DNA of 64,000 nt. Origin: Paraburkholderia bryophila (GTDB taxonomy: Bacteria > Pseudomonadota > Gammaproteobacteria > Burkholderiales > Burkholderiaceae). The translations under genes were made by a program, and so were the position numbers. Numbering within the stretch: the first letter of the stretch is position 1; each line of letters starts with the position of its first letter. The DNA lies in NCBI RefSeq assembly GCF_013409255.1, contig NZ_JACCAS010000001.1:744001-808000 (forward strand), in the 5' to 3' direction. Positions 8,632 to 16,323 of the stretch are shown piece after piece. Below the pieces are notes generated by a model. That model did not search any database. It was not told where the DNA came from and was given only the letters and a program-made list of their open reading frames with translations.

Positions 8632-9215
8632 TGGGTTTTCTCCACGCAGCCTGGCCCGGCCGCGGCTTTGGACTCGCCACGGATTCAACTTTCACGATCC
8701 GTGTGCAGCCCTCGGTTGCACAAAAATGTTCTGTACGTTCTGTTGGCTGGTCAATACCGCCCTGACATGGTGCGGTTTGTCCCTATTGCGAAGCACAAAA
8801 CGTGGTCTCACTCGTGCATGGGAGAATTTGTGCACGAAGCATACCATTCCCAGGGTTTGCGTGAATATCGTTGAGACAAGTGTTACGGATAGAAACAATC
8901 TTGTCCTTTTCGCTGCGTCATTTCACGTATTGCCGTCACAGAGATGCGGGTCGCCTCGGCCCCAACCCTCACTATTGCACAGCACAACGCAAGGGTAAAT
9001 GTGGCGAATAGCCTTTACGAATCCAGCCTTTATGCGGTATCGCATTTCCATGCATTTTGGCACTCGCGCCGACGCGTGAACGGGTCGCCACGCGCGCCGC
9101 GAGGAGAGTGCGTATGCGTCATTACGCGCAGCGCCGCCATGACAGATCGGTCCGCTTGAACGCATGCACGTTGCATCGCATGTGACGCGTTTCGAGTGAA
9201 ATCGATCTGTGGTTT
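8632..9215. promoter_or_regulatory. 584-base non-coding region upstream of the transposase-like fusion gene
   Basis: No believable gene is present. On the minus strand TTGACC (8754-8749) could be a -35 box for the fusion gene; the -10 is weak. Two inverted repeats share the half-site GTGCA/TGCAC: TGTGCA-N9-TGCACA (8702-8722), which would fall about at the transcription start, and CGTGCA-N12-TGCACG (8813-8836). They look like operator sites. Further TGCA words occur near 9165-9175. Binding is unproven. Confidence 0.4.
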
Positions 9216-9512
9216 CTAGCGCACAGGATGAGTCGCACCCTCGCCCACCACGGTCGTCCACGGGCGGACTCGCCATTGAGTTACGAGGCCAGCGATCACA
9301 TACGGATCGGCTCTGGCAAAGGCTTCCGCGGCAGCCGGCGAATCACTCTGAAACAGCAGGACCGCGCCGTCGGTAGGCTCGGCCAGCGCGCCGGCGAGCA
9401 GCAGTTCGCCGCGGGCCACCGCCGCCCAAGCGCATTGCAGATGCGCGTCGCGATATGCGCTGCGTCGTTCGAGGTAGTCGGGCACGAGGTCATACATCAA
9501 CAGGTAATGCAT
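9216..9512 (-). CDS. YciI-like protein
   Basis: 98 residues, the usual size of this small dimeric ferredoxin-fold family. The start at 9512 is fixed by AGGAGG six bases upstream. The sequence opens MHYLLMYDLVPDYLERR, then R-x-x-H-L-x-C and GELLLAGALAEPTDGAVLLFQ, and ends with FARADPYVIAGLVTQWRVRPW, all typical of YciI domains. A conserved His/Asp pair is thought to be catalytic in the family, but physiological substrates are mostly unknown. It stands alone, facing away from the AT-rich region to its right. Confidence 0.85.
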   Translation of the reverse strand: MHYLLMYDLVPDYLERRSAYRDAHLQCAWAAVARGELLLAGALAEPTDGAVLLFQSDSPAAAEAFARADPYVIAGLVTQWRVRPWTTVVGEGATHPVR

Positions 9513-9960
9513 GGAGAGCCTCCTGAGACAAGATGGACGCCCGCTCAAGCCGACGCCTGCGAGCTGAGCTTTCTGGTCAATATTACCAATGCGGTCGGCA
9601 ACGGAATTTCATGCCGATTTACTATTCAGTTGCATTCGCAGCAATATTCATGCTTCGCGTTAATTTTCTTTGATCAATCAGGAATTGCTAGCAGTTAATT
9701 CATTTTAAATAGCTATCGCAATTGATCTGGAATGCATAGCATAATTTCTCAATGCCGCCATTCGCCGAATCCCCTCCCCGGCGTCGCCTGAGCGCCGTCG
9801 CGTACGGGAAAACCAGCGCCCGAGTCTGTCAACCGGAATGCCCTTTTGTCCGTTCTGGCAGACAGCATTTGCCATAATGGTTATGCCGAGGGGCCCTGGA
9901 TGCCGTTGACGCCCGCGCGCATGAACGACCAAAACGTTTTCACCACCGATGGAGTGTCAC
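9513..9960. other. AT-rich intergenic region between the divergent YciI and PsiF genes
   Basis: 448 bases without a gene. The part from about 9575 to 9760 is markedly AT-rich (17 G or C in 9661-9720). GATCAAT (9672-9678) and ATTGATC (9721-9727) form a spaced inverted repeat. No complete promoter is evident. It could be a regulatory region for both genes or a decayed insertion. Confidence 0.5.
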
Positions 9961-10257
9961 ATGAAAATCCAATCCGCTATCGCTACGCTGGTACTGGGCG
10001 CCGTTCTCGTTTCGCCGGCGTTCGCGCAGAACAGCCAGCAAACCAAAATGGCCGACTGCAACAAGCAGGCCGCCGACAAGAAAGGCGACGACCGCAAGGC
10101 GTTCATGAAGACCTGCCTGTCCGCGAAACCGGCCGCCGCCGCGCCGATGAGCCAGCAGGACAAGATGAAGGCCTGCAACACGCAAGCCACCGGCAAGAAA
10201 GGCGACGACCGCAAGGCGTTCATGAAGACCTGCCTGTCCTCCGCGCCGGCTAACTAA
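9961..10257 (+). CDS. PsiF-repeat periplasmic protein
   Basis: 98 residues from the ATG at 9961 (GGAG upstream; an in-frame ATG at 9949 is less well placed). A signal peptide runs to A-F-A-Q at about residue 21. Two PsiF repeats follow, each with M-x-x-C-N-x-Q-A and KGDDRKAFMKTCLS, so four cysteines could form two disulfides. The E. coli namesake is phosphate-starvation inducible, with unknown function. I looked for a Pho box upstream and saw only one CTGTCA half-site near 9827, so regulation by phosphate is not supported. The two repeats are almost identical at DNA level. Confidence 0.85.
   Translation: MKIQSAIATLVLGAVLVSPAFAQNSQQTKMADCNKQAADKKGDDRKAFMKTCLSAKPAAAAPMSQQDKMKACNTQATGKKGDDRKAFMKTCLSSAPAN
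10077..10239 (+). repeat. 46-nt perfect direct repeat within the PsiF gene
   Basis: The same 46 bases occur at 10077-10122 and 10194-10239, 117 bases (39 codons) apart. They encode the conserved half of each PsiF repeat. Synonymous positions are also identical, pointing to recent duplication or gene conversion. Confidence 0.9.
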
Positions 10258-10268
10258 GCCGCGCGGAT

Positions 10269-10321
10269 CGGCGCCGCATCGCGGCGCCGTCCACACAGCG
10301 CCGCGCGTTCAAGCGCGGCGC
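10269..10321 (+). terminator. Two consecutive GC-rich hairpins after the PsiF gene
   Basis: CGGCGCCGC-ATC-GCGGCGCCG (10269-10289) and GCGCCGCGC-N6-GCGCGGCGC (10298-10321) are perfect stems in the 3' region. No T-run follows, so termination may be weak or factor-dependent; they may instead stabilise the mRNA. Confidence 0.45.
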
Positions 10322-10469
10322 ATCACCCTTCCATCGAGCCGACATCCCGGTCGCGCGAACGCCCCGTTTTTCTTCTATGATGGCTGCGGAGACGGCCCAC
10401 CCTCACACACAACATTAGACGGGCCGCCATCTTGTCGTTGATGCTGAAGAGCATCGATCGGAGGCAAGG

Positions 10470-10922
10470 ATGGTAACGAAGCATAAAAACCGCTGGTTGA
10501 GGCGGTGGCTGGTCGTCATCATATTCTGGGCGGTGCCCGTGGCGATCGTGGCGGTCAGCGAGATCCGCGAGGAAATGGCGTACAACGCCGTCGACCTCGA
10601 CCGCGCGCTGACCAGTTGGACCTTCACCGACGCACAACGCGCCGCCGGCGCCCCCGCGCGCTGCCACGGCAAGCCCGACGAGGCGCAGGCCGCCGGCTGC
10701 CCGGCCGACGTGCTGGCCGCCAATGCGCCGCGCCAGCAGGACGCGCGCAACGAATACAGCGTGCGTCGCACCACCTTGATGGCTTATCTGTGGCATGCAT
10801 TCGTCGGCTACTGGATCGTGCCGGCCGTGACGCTGTTCCTGATCGGCGTGCTGATCGGCATGGTGCGGCGTGCGTTGCGCCGGCCGCCGCCGCCGGTCAA
10901 GAGTCCAGCGAACCATGGCTGA
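10470..10922 (+). CDS. Small two-helix inner-membrane protein, function unknown
   Basis: 150 residues. GGAGG stands seven bases before the ATG. A basic N-terminus (VTKHKNRWLRRW) is followed by a transmembrane helix at about 11-28. A soluble loop of about 80 residues with two cysteines follows (ARCHGK and AAGCPAD), then a second helix at about 112-133 and a basic proline-rich tail. The positive-inside rule puts both ends in the cytoplasm and the loop in the periplasm, where the cysteines could pair. I do not recognise the family. Confidence 0.75.
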   Translation: MVTKHKNRWLRRWLVVIIFWAVPVAIVAVSEIREEMAYNAVDLDRALTSWTFTDAQRAAGAPARCHGKPDEAQAAGCPADVLAANAPRQQDARNEYSVRRTTLMAYLWHAFVGYWIVPAVTLFLIGVLIGMVRRALRRPPPPVKSPANHG

Positions 10923-11305
10923 CGAGCGCTGACGACGCCCACCCGCAACGCCGATCTGAGGCGTCGCGGCAACACTTTCAGTTCTATTGCAGCGCCGCCT
11001 GACGAGCCCGGAATCGGTAAAAAGAGACGTTTCGAACCGCGCTGACCGGGCGCCGCCGAAGTCGATCCACGTCTCCGGCGATTCGCCAACAACCCGTTCG
11101 AACGCGCCGCCGGGTCCGATCCGGCAGTCTTTTGCACCAGGTCAAATTTACTGCACGGCGTCTTACGATTACCCGCAAAGCCCCGCCACACAAGGCTTCA
11201 CGCCTGGCAGCGAGGTACGCCTTTTCCGTTTGCGTGTGATATAACTCATAGGCAACCCGCCAAATCATCCGGCGTTGCGACCCGGAACCATCACGGAGAA
11301 AAACG
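10923..11305. other. 383-base intergenic region before the SYLF lipoprotein gene
   Basis: No gene seen. The only clear element is an extended -10-like sequence, TGATATAAC, at 11237-11245, about 60 bases before the start codon of the lipoprotein gene. A matching -35 is not evident. The rest is ordinary GC-rich DNA. Confidence 0.35.
11237..11245 (+). promoter_or_regulatory. Extended -10-like element for the SYLF lipoprotein gene
   Basis: TGATATAAC has the TGn-TATAAC form of an extended -10, giving a leader of about 55 bases. No good -35 lies 16-18 bases upstream, so this is tentative. Confidence 0.35.
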
Positions 11306-11899
11306 ATGCAAAGACGAAACTTCATGTTGAAGACGACCGCTGCGCTCGCTTTCGGAGGCCTTGCACTCGCTGGTTGTACGACTACGTCCAACAGCGACAA
11401 TAAAAACACCTCGTCCACCGACGCATCGAAGCGTCAGTCGATCGACGCGAGCGTCGACGGCACCATGTCGCGCCTGTACACCACCGTGCAGGGTTCGCGC
11501 GAACTCGTCTCGAAGGCGCGCGGCGTGCTGGTGTTCCCGTCGGTGCTGCAAGCGGGCTTCATCGTGGGCGGTCAGTACGGCGAAGGGTCGCTGCGCGTCG
11601 GCGGCGGCACGGTCGGCTACTACAGCACGATTTCCGGCTCGTTCGGCCTGCAGGCGGGCGCACAGTCGAAGGCCATCATCTTCCTGTTCATGACGCAAGA
11701 CGCGCTGGACAAATTCCGCAATGCGGACGGCTGGTCGGTGGGCGGCGACGCCTCCGTTGCGCTGGTGAAAATGGGCGCGAACGGCGCCGTCGACACGACC
11801 ACGGCCACTGCGCCGGTCGAGGTATTCGTGCTGACGAATGCCGGCCTGATGGGCGATCTGTCGCTGCAGGGCACCAAGGTTTCGCGCCTGAAGATCTAA
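11306..11899 (+). CDS. SYLF-domain (Ysc84-like) lipoprotein, probably Tat-exported
   Basis: 197 residues; GGAGAAAAACG precedes the ATG. The N-terminus carries a twin-arginine stretch (QRRNFMLK), a hydrophobic segment and a lipobox ending L-A-G-C at residue 24, so a lipidated Tat substrate is likely. The rest is a SYLF/Ysc84 domain: SRELVSKARGVLVFPSV, AGFIVGGQYGEGSLRV, YYSTISGSFGLQAGAQSKAIIF and a terminal VEVFVLTNAGLMGDLSLQG. Eukaryotic relatives bind phosphoinositides; bacterial members are outer-membrane or periplasmic lipoproteins of unclear role and good antigens in Burkholderia (family knowledge). A strong terminator follows. Confidence 0.9.
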   Translation: MQRRNFMLKTTAALAFGGLALAGCTTTSNSDNKNTSSTDASKRQSIDASVDGTMSRLYTTVQGSRELVSKARGVLVFPSVLQAGFIVGGQYGEGSLRVGGGTVGYYSTISGSFGLQAGAQSKAIIFLFMTQDALDKFRNADGWSVGGDASVALVKMGANGAVDTTTATAPVEVFVLTNAGLMGDLSLQGTKVSRLKI

Positions 11900-12001
11900 G
11901 GCGCGCAATCAGCGTGCTGGTCTGGCGGGCCTGACTCTGATCCGCCCGGTTCCGTGCGCGGCGGTGTGAGGCGGCGTGAATCGACATCAAGCGACCATGA
12001 G

Positions 12002-12036
12002 AAAACGGCGATGCGTTATAAACGCATCGCCGTTTT
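12002..12036. terminator. Bidirectional intrinsic terminator between convergent genes
   Basis: A perfect 16-bp stem (12002-12017 with 12021-12036) with an ATA loop ends in a T-run on the plus strand and, read the other way, also ends in TTTT. It serves the SYLF gene on the plus strand and the glycosyltransferase gene on the minus strand. Confidence 0.93.
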
Positions 12037-12092
12037 TTTTTGCCGTGCCGTACCGCGCGAAGCAGGCAGCAAGCGAGCCCGCTCGCTCCGCC

Positions 12093-13160
12093 TCAGCTTC
12101 CCGACTTGTCGATCACCTTGAAACGCGACCGCTTCTGCGCGCGAATCACCGACTGATACGCGTCCACGTACTGCTGCGCCATCCGGTGCGACGTGAAGCG
12201 CTCCTCGAAGCGTTGGCGCACGCCCGCGCGCGGCATCTTGTGCAGGCGATTCACCGCCGCCACCGCGCCGATCTCGTCCTCGACGATAAAGCCCGTCACG
12301 CCGTCTTCGAGCACCTCCGGCACCGAGCCGCGATTGAACGCGATCACCGGCGTGCCGCACGCCATCGCCTCGATCATCACGAGGCCGAACGGCTCCGGCC
12401 AGTCGATCGGAAACAGCAATGCATGCGCGCCCGACAAAAATTCGGCCTTCTGATGATCCGCGATCTCGCCGATAAACTCGACATGCGGCAGATCCAGCAA
12501 CGGCCGAATGTCGCGCTCGAAGTACTCGCGGTCGGCGGAATCGACCTTGGCGGCGATGCGGATCGGCATACCGCAGCGGCCGGCAATGCGGATCGCGGTG
12601 TCGACCCGCTTTTCCGGTGAAATCCGGCCGAGAAACGCGAGGTATTTCTGCTCGACCGGCTGCGGCGTGTAGAGCTGCTCCGGCAAGCCGTGATAGACGG
12701 TGGTCAGCCACCTGGCCTGCGGCAACGGATGACGCTGCGCGTTCGAAATCGAGATCACCGGCGCGGTGTTGAACGTGTCGAACACCGGCTGCTGTTCGGG
12801 CAGGTCGAGGCGGCCGTGCATCGTCGTGACGAACGGCGTGTCCTGACGCTTGAAGACCGAGAACGAGTAATAGTCGAGGTGAAAATGCAGGACGTCGAAC
12901 TGGTCTGCCTGGCGGCGCACCAGTTCCATCAACAGCATGTGCGGCGCCACGCGGTCGCGAATGCCCGGATCGAGACGCAGCGCGCGCGGCCACACCGGCT
13001 CGAGCTTCGCGCTGGTCACCGAGTCGCCGCTCGCGAACAACGTCACGTCATGGCCAAGCTCGACCAGCGCCTCGGTGATGTACGACACGACGCGCTCCGT
13101 GCCGCCGTACAGCTTGGGCGGCACCGATTCGGTCAAAGGGGCGATCTGGGCAATCTTCAT
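12093..13160 (-). CDS. GT4-family glycosyltransferase
   Basis: 355 residues with the GT-B double Rossmann layout. The N-terminal acceptor half has PPKLYGGTERVVSYITEALVELGHDV. The C-terminal donor half has FLGRISPEKRVDTAIRIA, and the E-x7-E region EPFGLVMIEAMACGTPVIAFNRGSVPEVLEDG. Retaining transfer from a nucleotide sugar is expected; substrate unknown. Related Burkholderia proteins sit near trehalose genes or in polysaccharide loci. The trehalose-6-P synthase gene lies 1.6 kb upstream on the same strand, with an ATPase gene and a terminator between, so this gene probably has its own promoter. Confidence 0.88.
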   Translation of the reverse strand: MKIAQIAPLTESVPPKLYGGTERVVSYITEALVELGHDVTLFASGDSVTSAKLEPVWPRALRLDPGIRDRVAPHMLLMELVRRQADQFDVLHFHLDYYSFSVFKRQDTPFVTTMHGRLDLPEQQPVFDTFNTAPVISISNAQRHPLPQARWLTTVYHGLPEQLYTPQPVEQKYLAFLGRISPEKRVDTAIRIAGRCGMPIRIAAKVDSADREYFERDIRPLLDLPHVEFIGEIADHQKAEFLSGAHALLFPIDWPEPFGLVMIEAMACGTPVIAFNRGSVPEVLEDGVTGFIVEDEIGAVAAVNRLHKMPRAGVRQRFEERFTSHRMAQQYVDAYQSVIRAQKRSRFKVIDKSGS

Positions 13161-13496
13161 AGCAGGTTTGTCTCCGTAAACTGACGGCTTGCGCGTTGCG
13201 GCGGGGCGCGTCAGCGACGCTCTCCGCGCAGGGCGACGCCGATTGCGCCGGTCGATGCAAAGCGCATCTGCATGACCGGCATCGAATCATTATTCACCAC
13301 AGGACAACAAAAAGCGCCACGTCTTGCATTTCCCTGGCGCTGTTACATTCAGCTTACATTGCACGGGGCGTTGGGCACAGTCGGGCAAACACCGCACGGG
13401 GTTGCCTGTTCAGTCTCGGGCCCGCGTCAAGGCCGCTTCGAGGCCGCCTGAGGCCGCGTCAGGCGCTTATCGGGCCGAACAATCGCAAGGCCGCAA
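13161..13496. other. 336-base intergenic region before the glycosyltransferase gene
   Basis: Apart from the terminator-like hairpin at 13313-13341, I see no gene. The 150 bases next to the glycosyltransferase start must carry its promoter, but no clear boxes are visible. A GAGGCCGC-rich stretch (13437-13465) is low complexity. Confidence 0.4.
13313..13341 (-). terminator. Probable terminator of the otsA-ATPase transcript
   Basis: On the minus strand AGCGCCA (13341-13335) pairs with TGGCGCT (13319-13313) across a 15-base loop and is followed by TTTTTGTT. The loop is long and the stem short, so efficiency is uncertain. Confidence 0.5.
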
Positions 13497-14663
13497 TTAT
13501 CGCGCCGGCCATTTCCACGCGGGCAGGTCGCGATCGTCCGCATCGGCGATCCGGGTGGCGCCGAAATGCTTCTCCAGCACGATGGATTGACTCTCCTCCT
13601 CGCGTTCGAGCGCCGCGATCAAGCGCGCGGCATGCGACACCACCAGCACCTGCGAATGCAACGCCGCCCGCGCGATCAGGCGGGCCAGCGCCGGCAGCAG
13701 ATCCGGATGCAGGCTCGTCTCCGGTTCGTTCAGCACCAGCAACGCGGGCGGACGCGGCGTCAGCAACGCGGCGACCAGCAGCAGATAGCGCAAGGTACCG
13801 TCGGACAACTCCGCGCCCTTCAGTGGCCGCAGCAGGCCGTGCTGACGCATCATCACTTCGAAGCGGCCGTCCTGTGTCGAGATGTCGAGTTGCGAGCCGG
13901 GAAAAGCGTCGTCGATGGCCGCCGCGAGCGCCGTGGGGTCGCCGATCTCGCGGATGGTCTGCAAGGCCGCGGCGAGGTCCGCGCCGTCGTTGGACAGCAC
14001 CGGCGTATGCGTGCCGATCTGCGGCAGGCGCGCGGCGGCGTCGGCGTCGGTGCGGAAATGGTCGTAGAAGCGCCACGAGCGGATCTGCTCGCGCACCGTG
14101 ATCATTTCTGGCGCGGTCCGTGGGTCGGAGAACTCCGTCATCATGCTGTCGAAACTGGCGACCGGTTGCGGGATGGTCTGCCAGTCGCCCTGCTCGTCGC
14201 GCGTGCGCAGCGCCGGGCCCTGCCGGTCGACCAGCAACGCCGACGGCCGCAATACCGGCCCGCTCCAGATGCACTCGCGCTTGATGGTGGGGTCGAGCGG
14301 GAACAGCGTGTCCTTGTTGAGCGGCGGCAGACCGAGATCGATCGCGTAGCCGAACTGATCGCCGGCAAAGCCGAGCCGCAGGCTCACCGGATCCTTGCGG
14401 CGCAGCGGCTCGATCGGCAATTCGCCCGCCAGCATGCCGCGCGAGAAGCGCTCCGGACCGGCCCATAGCGTGGACGGCAAACCGCCTTCGCGCGCCAGCG
14501 ACGTAATCACACCGCCGCGCGCCGTTTCCGCCAGCAGACGCAGCGAGCGATACACGCTCGACTTGCCGCTGCCGTTCGCGCCGGTGATCACGTTCAGGCG
14601 GCCGAGCGGCACGACCAGTTCGCGCAACGACCGGTAACCGGCAATGGCCAACGTCGTCAGCAT
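13497..14663 (-). CDS. AAA-family ATPase (SMC/RecF/OLD-like single-gene ATPase)
   Basis: 388 residues from the ATG at 14663, giving MLTTLAIAGYRSL, the usual start of this family. A GTG at 14705 with GGAGG farther upstream would add 14 residues. Walker A is GANGSGKSS near residue 28. The ABC-like signature region is ELSDGTLRYLLLVAALL, and Walker B is PALLVLNEPETSLHPDLLPAL, followed by the H-loop VVSHAARLI. There is no nuclease (Toprim) domain. Such AAA_21-type proteins often partner with nucleases or toxins, but none is next door here. It directly follows the trehalose-6-P synthase gene (about 40-80 bases) on the same strand. Confidence 0.85.
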   Translation of the reverse strand: MLTTLAIAGYRSLRELVVPLGRLNVITGANGSGKSSVYRSLRLLAETARGGVITSLAREGGLPSTLWAGPERFSRGMLAGELPIEPLRRKDPVSLRLGFAGDQFGYAIDLGLPPLNKDTLFPLDPTIKRECIWSGPVLRPSALLVDRQGPALRTRDEQGDWQTIPQPVASFDSMMTEFSDPRTAPEMITVREQIRSWRFYDHFRTDADAAARLPQIGTHTPVLSNDGADLAAALQTIREIGDPTALAAAIDDAFPGSQLDISTQDGRFEVMMRQHGLLRPLKGAELSDGTLRYLLLVAALLTPRPPALLVLNEPETSLHPDLLPALARLIARAALHSQVLVVSHAARLIAALEREEESQSIVLEKHFGATRIADADDRDLPAWKWPAR

Positions 14664-14742
14664 GCGGACGACGCCCGGTCGAATGCGCCGCGCAAAGCGA
14701 GCCACAGCCCGCGCGATAAAACCCTCCGTTCAACACGCCTCA

Positions 14743-16155
14743 TCACCGGTGCCCGCCGCCCTTGCCCGGCTTCTGCACCGGCACGCTACGCAAATCCGCC
14801 AGGAACGTATCGCGCCACACGCCGAGATCATTCTTGCGCAACGCCGCCATGTTGATCTCGTGACGCCGCTGACGCGCGTCGAGCGGCATCTGCAACGCGC
14901 GCTGCAAGGCTTCGCACATGCCGATTGCGTCATGCGGATTGACCAGCAACGCGCCGCTCAACTCGGCCGCCGCGCCCGCGAAAATCGACAGCACCAGCAC
15001 GCCGGGGTCGTCCGGATTCTGCGCGGCCACATATTCCTTCGCGACCAGATTCATGCCGTCATGCAGCGGCGTCACGAAACCGATCTGCGACTCGCGAAAC
15101 AGCGACATCAGTTTCCATCGATCGTATTGCTGGTTCAGATAACGGATCGGCGTGTAGTCGAGCCCCGAGTAGCGACCGTTGATGCGCCCTGCTTCGTACT
15201 CCAGATCCTGGCGGATCTTCTGATACGTGACGACGTCCGAACGGGTGGGCGGCGCGATCTGCACCAGCGTGACGTTGCCGCGCCATTCGGGCGAGCGTTC
15301 CAGCAATTGCTCGAAGGCCCGGAAGCGTTCGACCAGCCCCTTCGAATAATCGAGCCGGTCGACGCTCATGATCAGCTTGCGCCCTTCGAGACTCTGCTTG
15401 AGGTCGAGCACATGCTGGCGGCTTTCGTAGCGCTGCGCCTGCTCGGCGATTTCGTCCGGGAACACGCCGATCCGGTAAACGCCGGTGCGCAGCTTGCGGC
15501 CGAACGCTTCGACGCGGCCGTCCGCGCTCACCGAGCCGCGCGCGTGGCGTGTTGCGTAGTCGTGGAAGGCGAGCTCGTCGGTGGCGGTCTGAAAGCCCAG
15601 CAGGTCGTAGCACGACAGCGACTTCACCAGCTCTTCGTGCGGCGGAATGTTGAGCAGAATCTGCGGCGCGGGAAACGGAATGTGCAGGAAGAAACCGATG
15701 CGGTTCGTGATGCCCTCGTTGCGCAACGCTTCGGCGAACGGGATCAGATGGTAGTCGTGAACCCAGATCACGTCGTCGGGTTCGAGCAGCTTGATCAGCT
15801 TGTGCGCGAGCCATGCGTTGACGCGCCGGTAGCCCGCGTATTCTTCGCGCTCGTAGCGCGCGAGGTCGTTGCGGTAGTGGAATACCGGCCACAGCGTCGC
15901 GTTCGAAAAACCGCGGTAATACTGGTCGTAATCCTTGCGTGTGAGGCCGACGGTCGCGAAGGTCACCGCGCCGTCCTGCTCCAGCGTCGGACCGGCATTG
16001 GCGACGGTCTCGCTGACCACGTCGCCACTCCAGCCGAACCACACGCCGCCCGCGTCTTTCAGCGCGCCGAATACGCCGACCGCGAGACCGCCGGCCGAGC
16101 CCTTGGTTTCCGTCGGCGTGGCGACGCGATTCGACACGACGATAAGTCGGCCCAT
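14743..16155 (-). CDS. otsA: Trehalose-6-phosphate synthase (GT20)
   Basis: 470 residues, standard for bacterial OtsA. It joins UDP-glucose and glucose-6-P. Key stretches are SNRVATPTETKGSAGGLAVG near the start (the G-G loop binding UDP-glucose), VWVHDYHLIPFAEAL, IGFFLHIPFPAP, VDRLDYSKGL and TPLHDGMNLVAKEYVAAQ, all GT20 hallmarks. AGGAGG lies eight bases before the ATG. No trehalose-6-P phosphatase (OtsB) gene is in the window, although otsB often neighbours otsA. An AAA ATPase gene follows closely on the same strand. Trehalose would serve osmotic and desiccation protection. Confidence 0.95.
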   Translation of the reverse strand: MGRLIVVSNRVATPTETKGSAGGLAVGVFGALKDAGGVWFGWSGDVVSETVANAGPTLEQDGAVTFATVGLTRKDYDQYYRGFSNATLWPVFHYRNDLARYEREEYAGYRRVNAWLAHKLIKLLEPDDVIWVHDYHLIPFAEALRNEGITNRIGFFLHIPFPAPQILLNIPPHEELVKSLSCYDLLGFQTATDELAFHDYATRHARGSVSADGRVEAFGRKLRTGVYRIGVFPDEIAEQAQRYESRQHVLDLKQSLEGRKLIMSVDRLDYSKGLVERFRAFEQLLERSPEWRGNVTLVQIAPPTRSDVVTYQKIRQDLEYEAGRINGRYSGLDYTPIRYLNQQYDRWKLMSLFRESQIGFVTPLHDGMNLVAKEYVAAQNPDDPGVLVLSIFAGAAAELSGALLVNPHDAIGMCEALQRALQMPLDARQRRHEINMAALRKNDLGVWRDTFLADLRSVPVQKPGKGGGHR

Positions 16156-16323
16156 GATGTGCCCTCCTTGGTTCGTGCGGCGCGAAGCACGCCCCTGCCG
16201 CGCCGGATTCGTGAGTCAGTGGACCATTCGACCGCTTTAGTGCCCGATCAGTTGCATCGATCTGCAAGCGGATGAATGCGGTTGGCGGTGGTAAGCCGCG
16301 TCGCGTCGCGTCGCGCCGCTCCG

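Noticed and set aside
9827..9845. Pho box upstream of the PsiF gene
   Set aside because: Only one CTGTCA half-site is seen; the second half-site at the right spacing is missing.
13566..14468. 300-codon open frame opposite the AAA ATPase
   Set aside because: The minus-strand ATPase has all its motifs; this frame is low complexity (His/Arg/Gln-rich) and has no family likeness.
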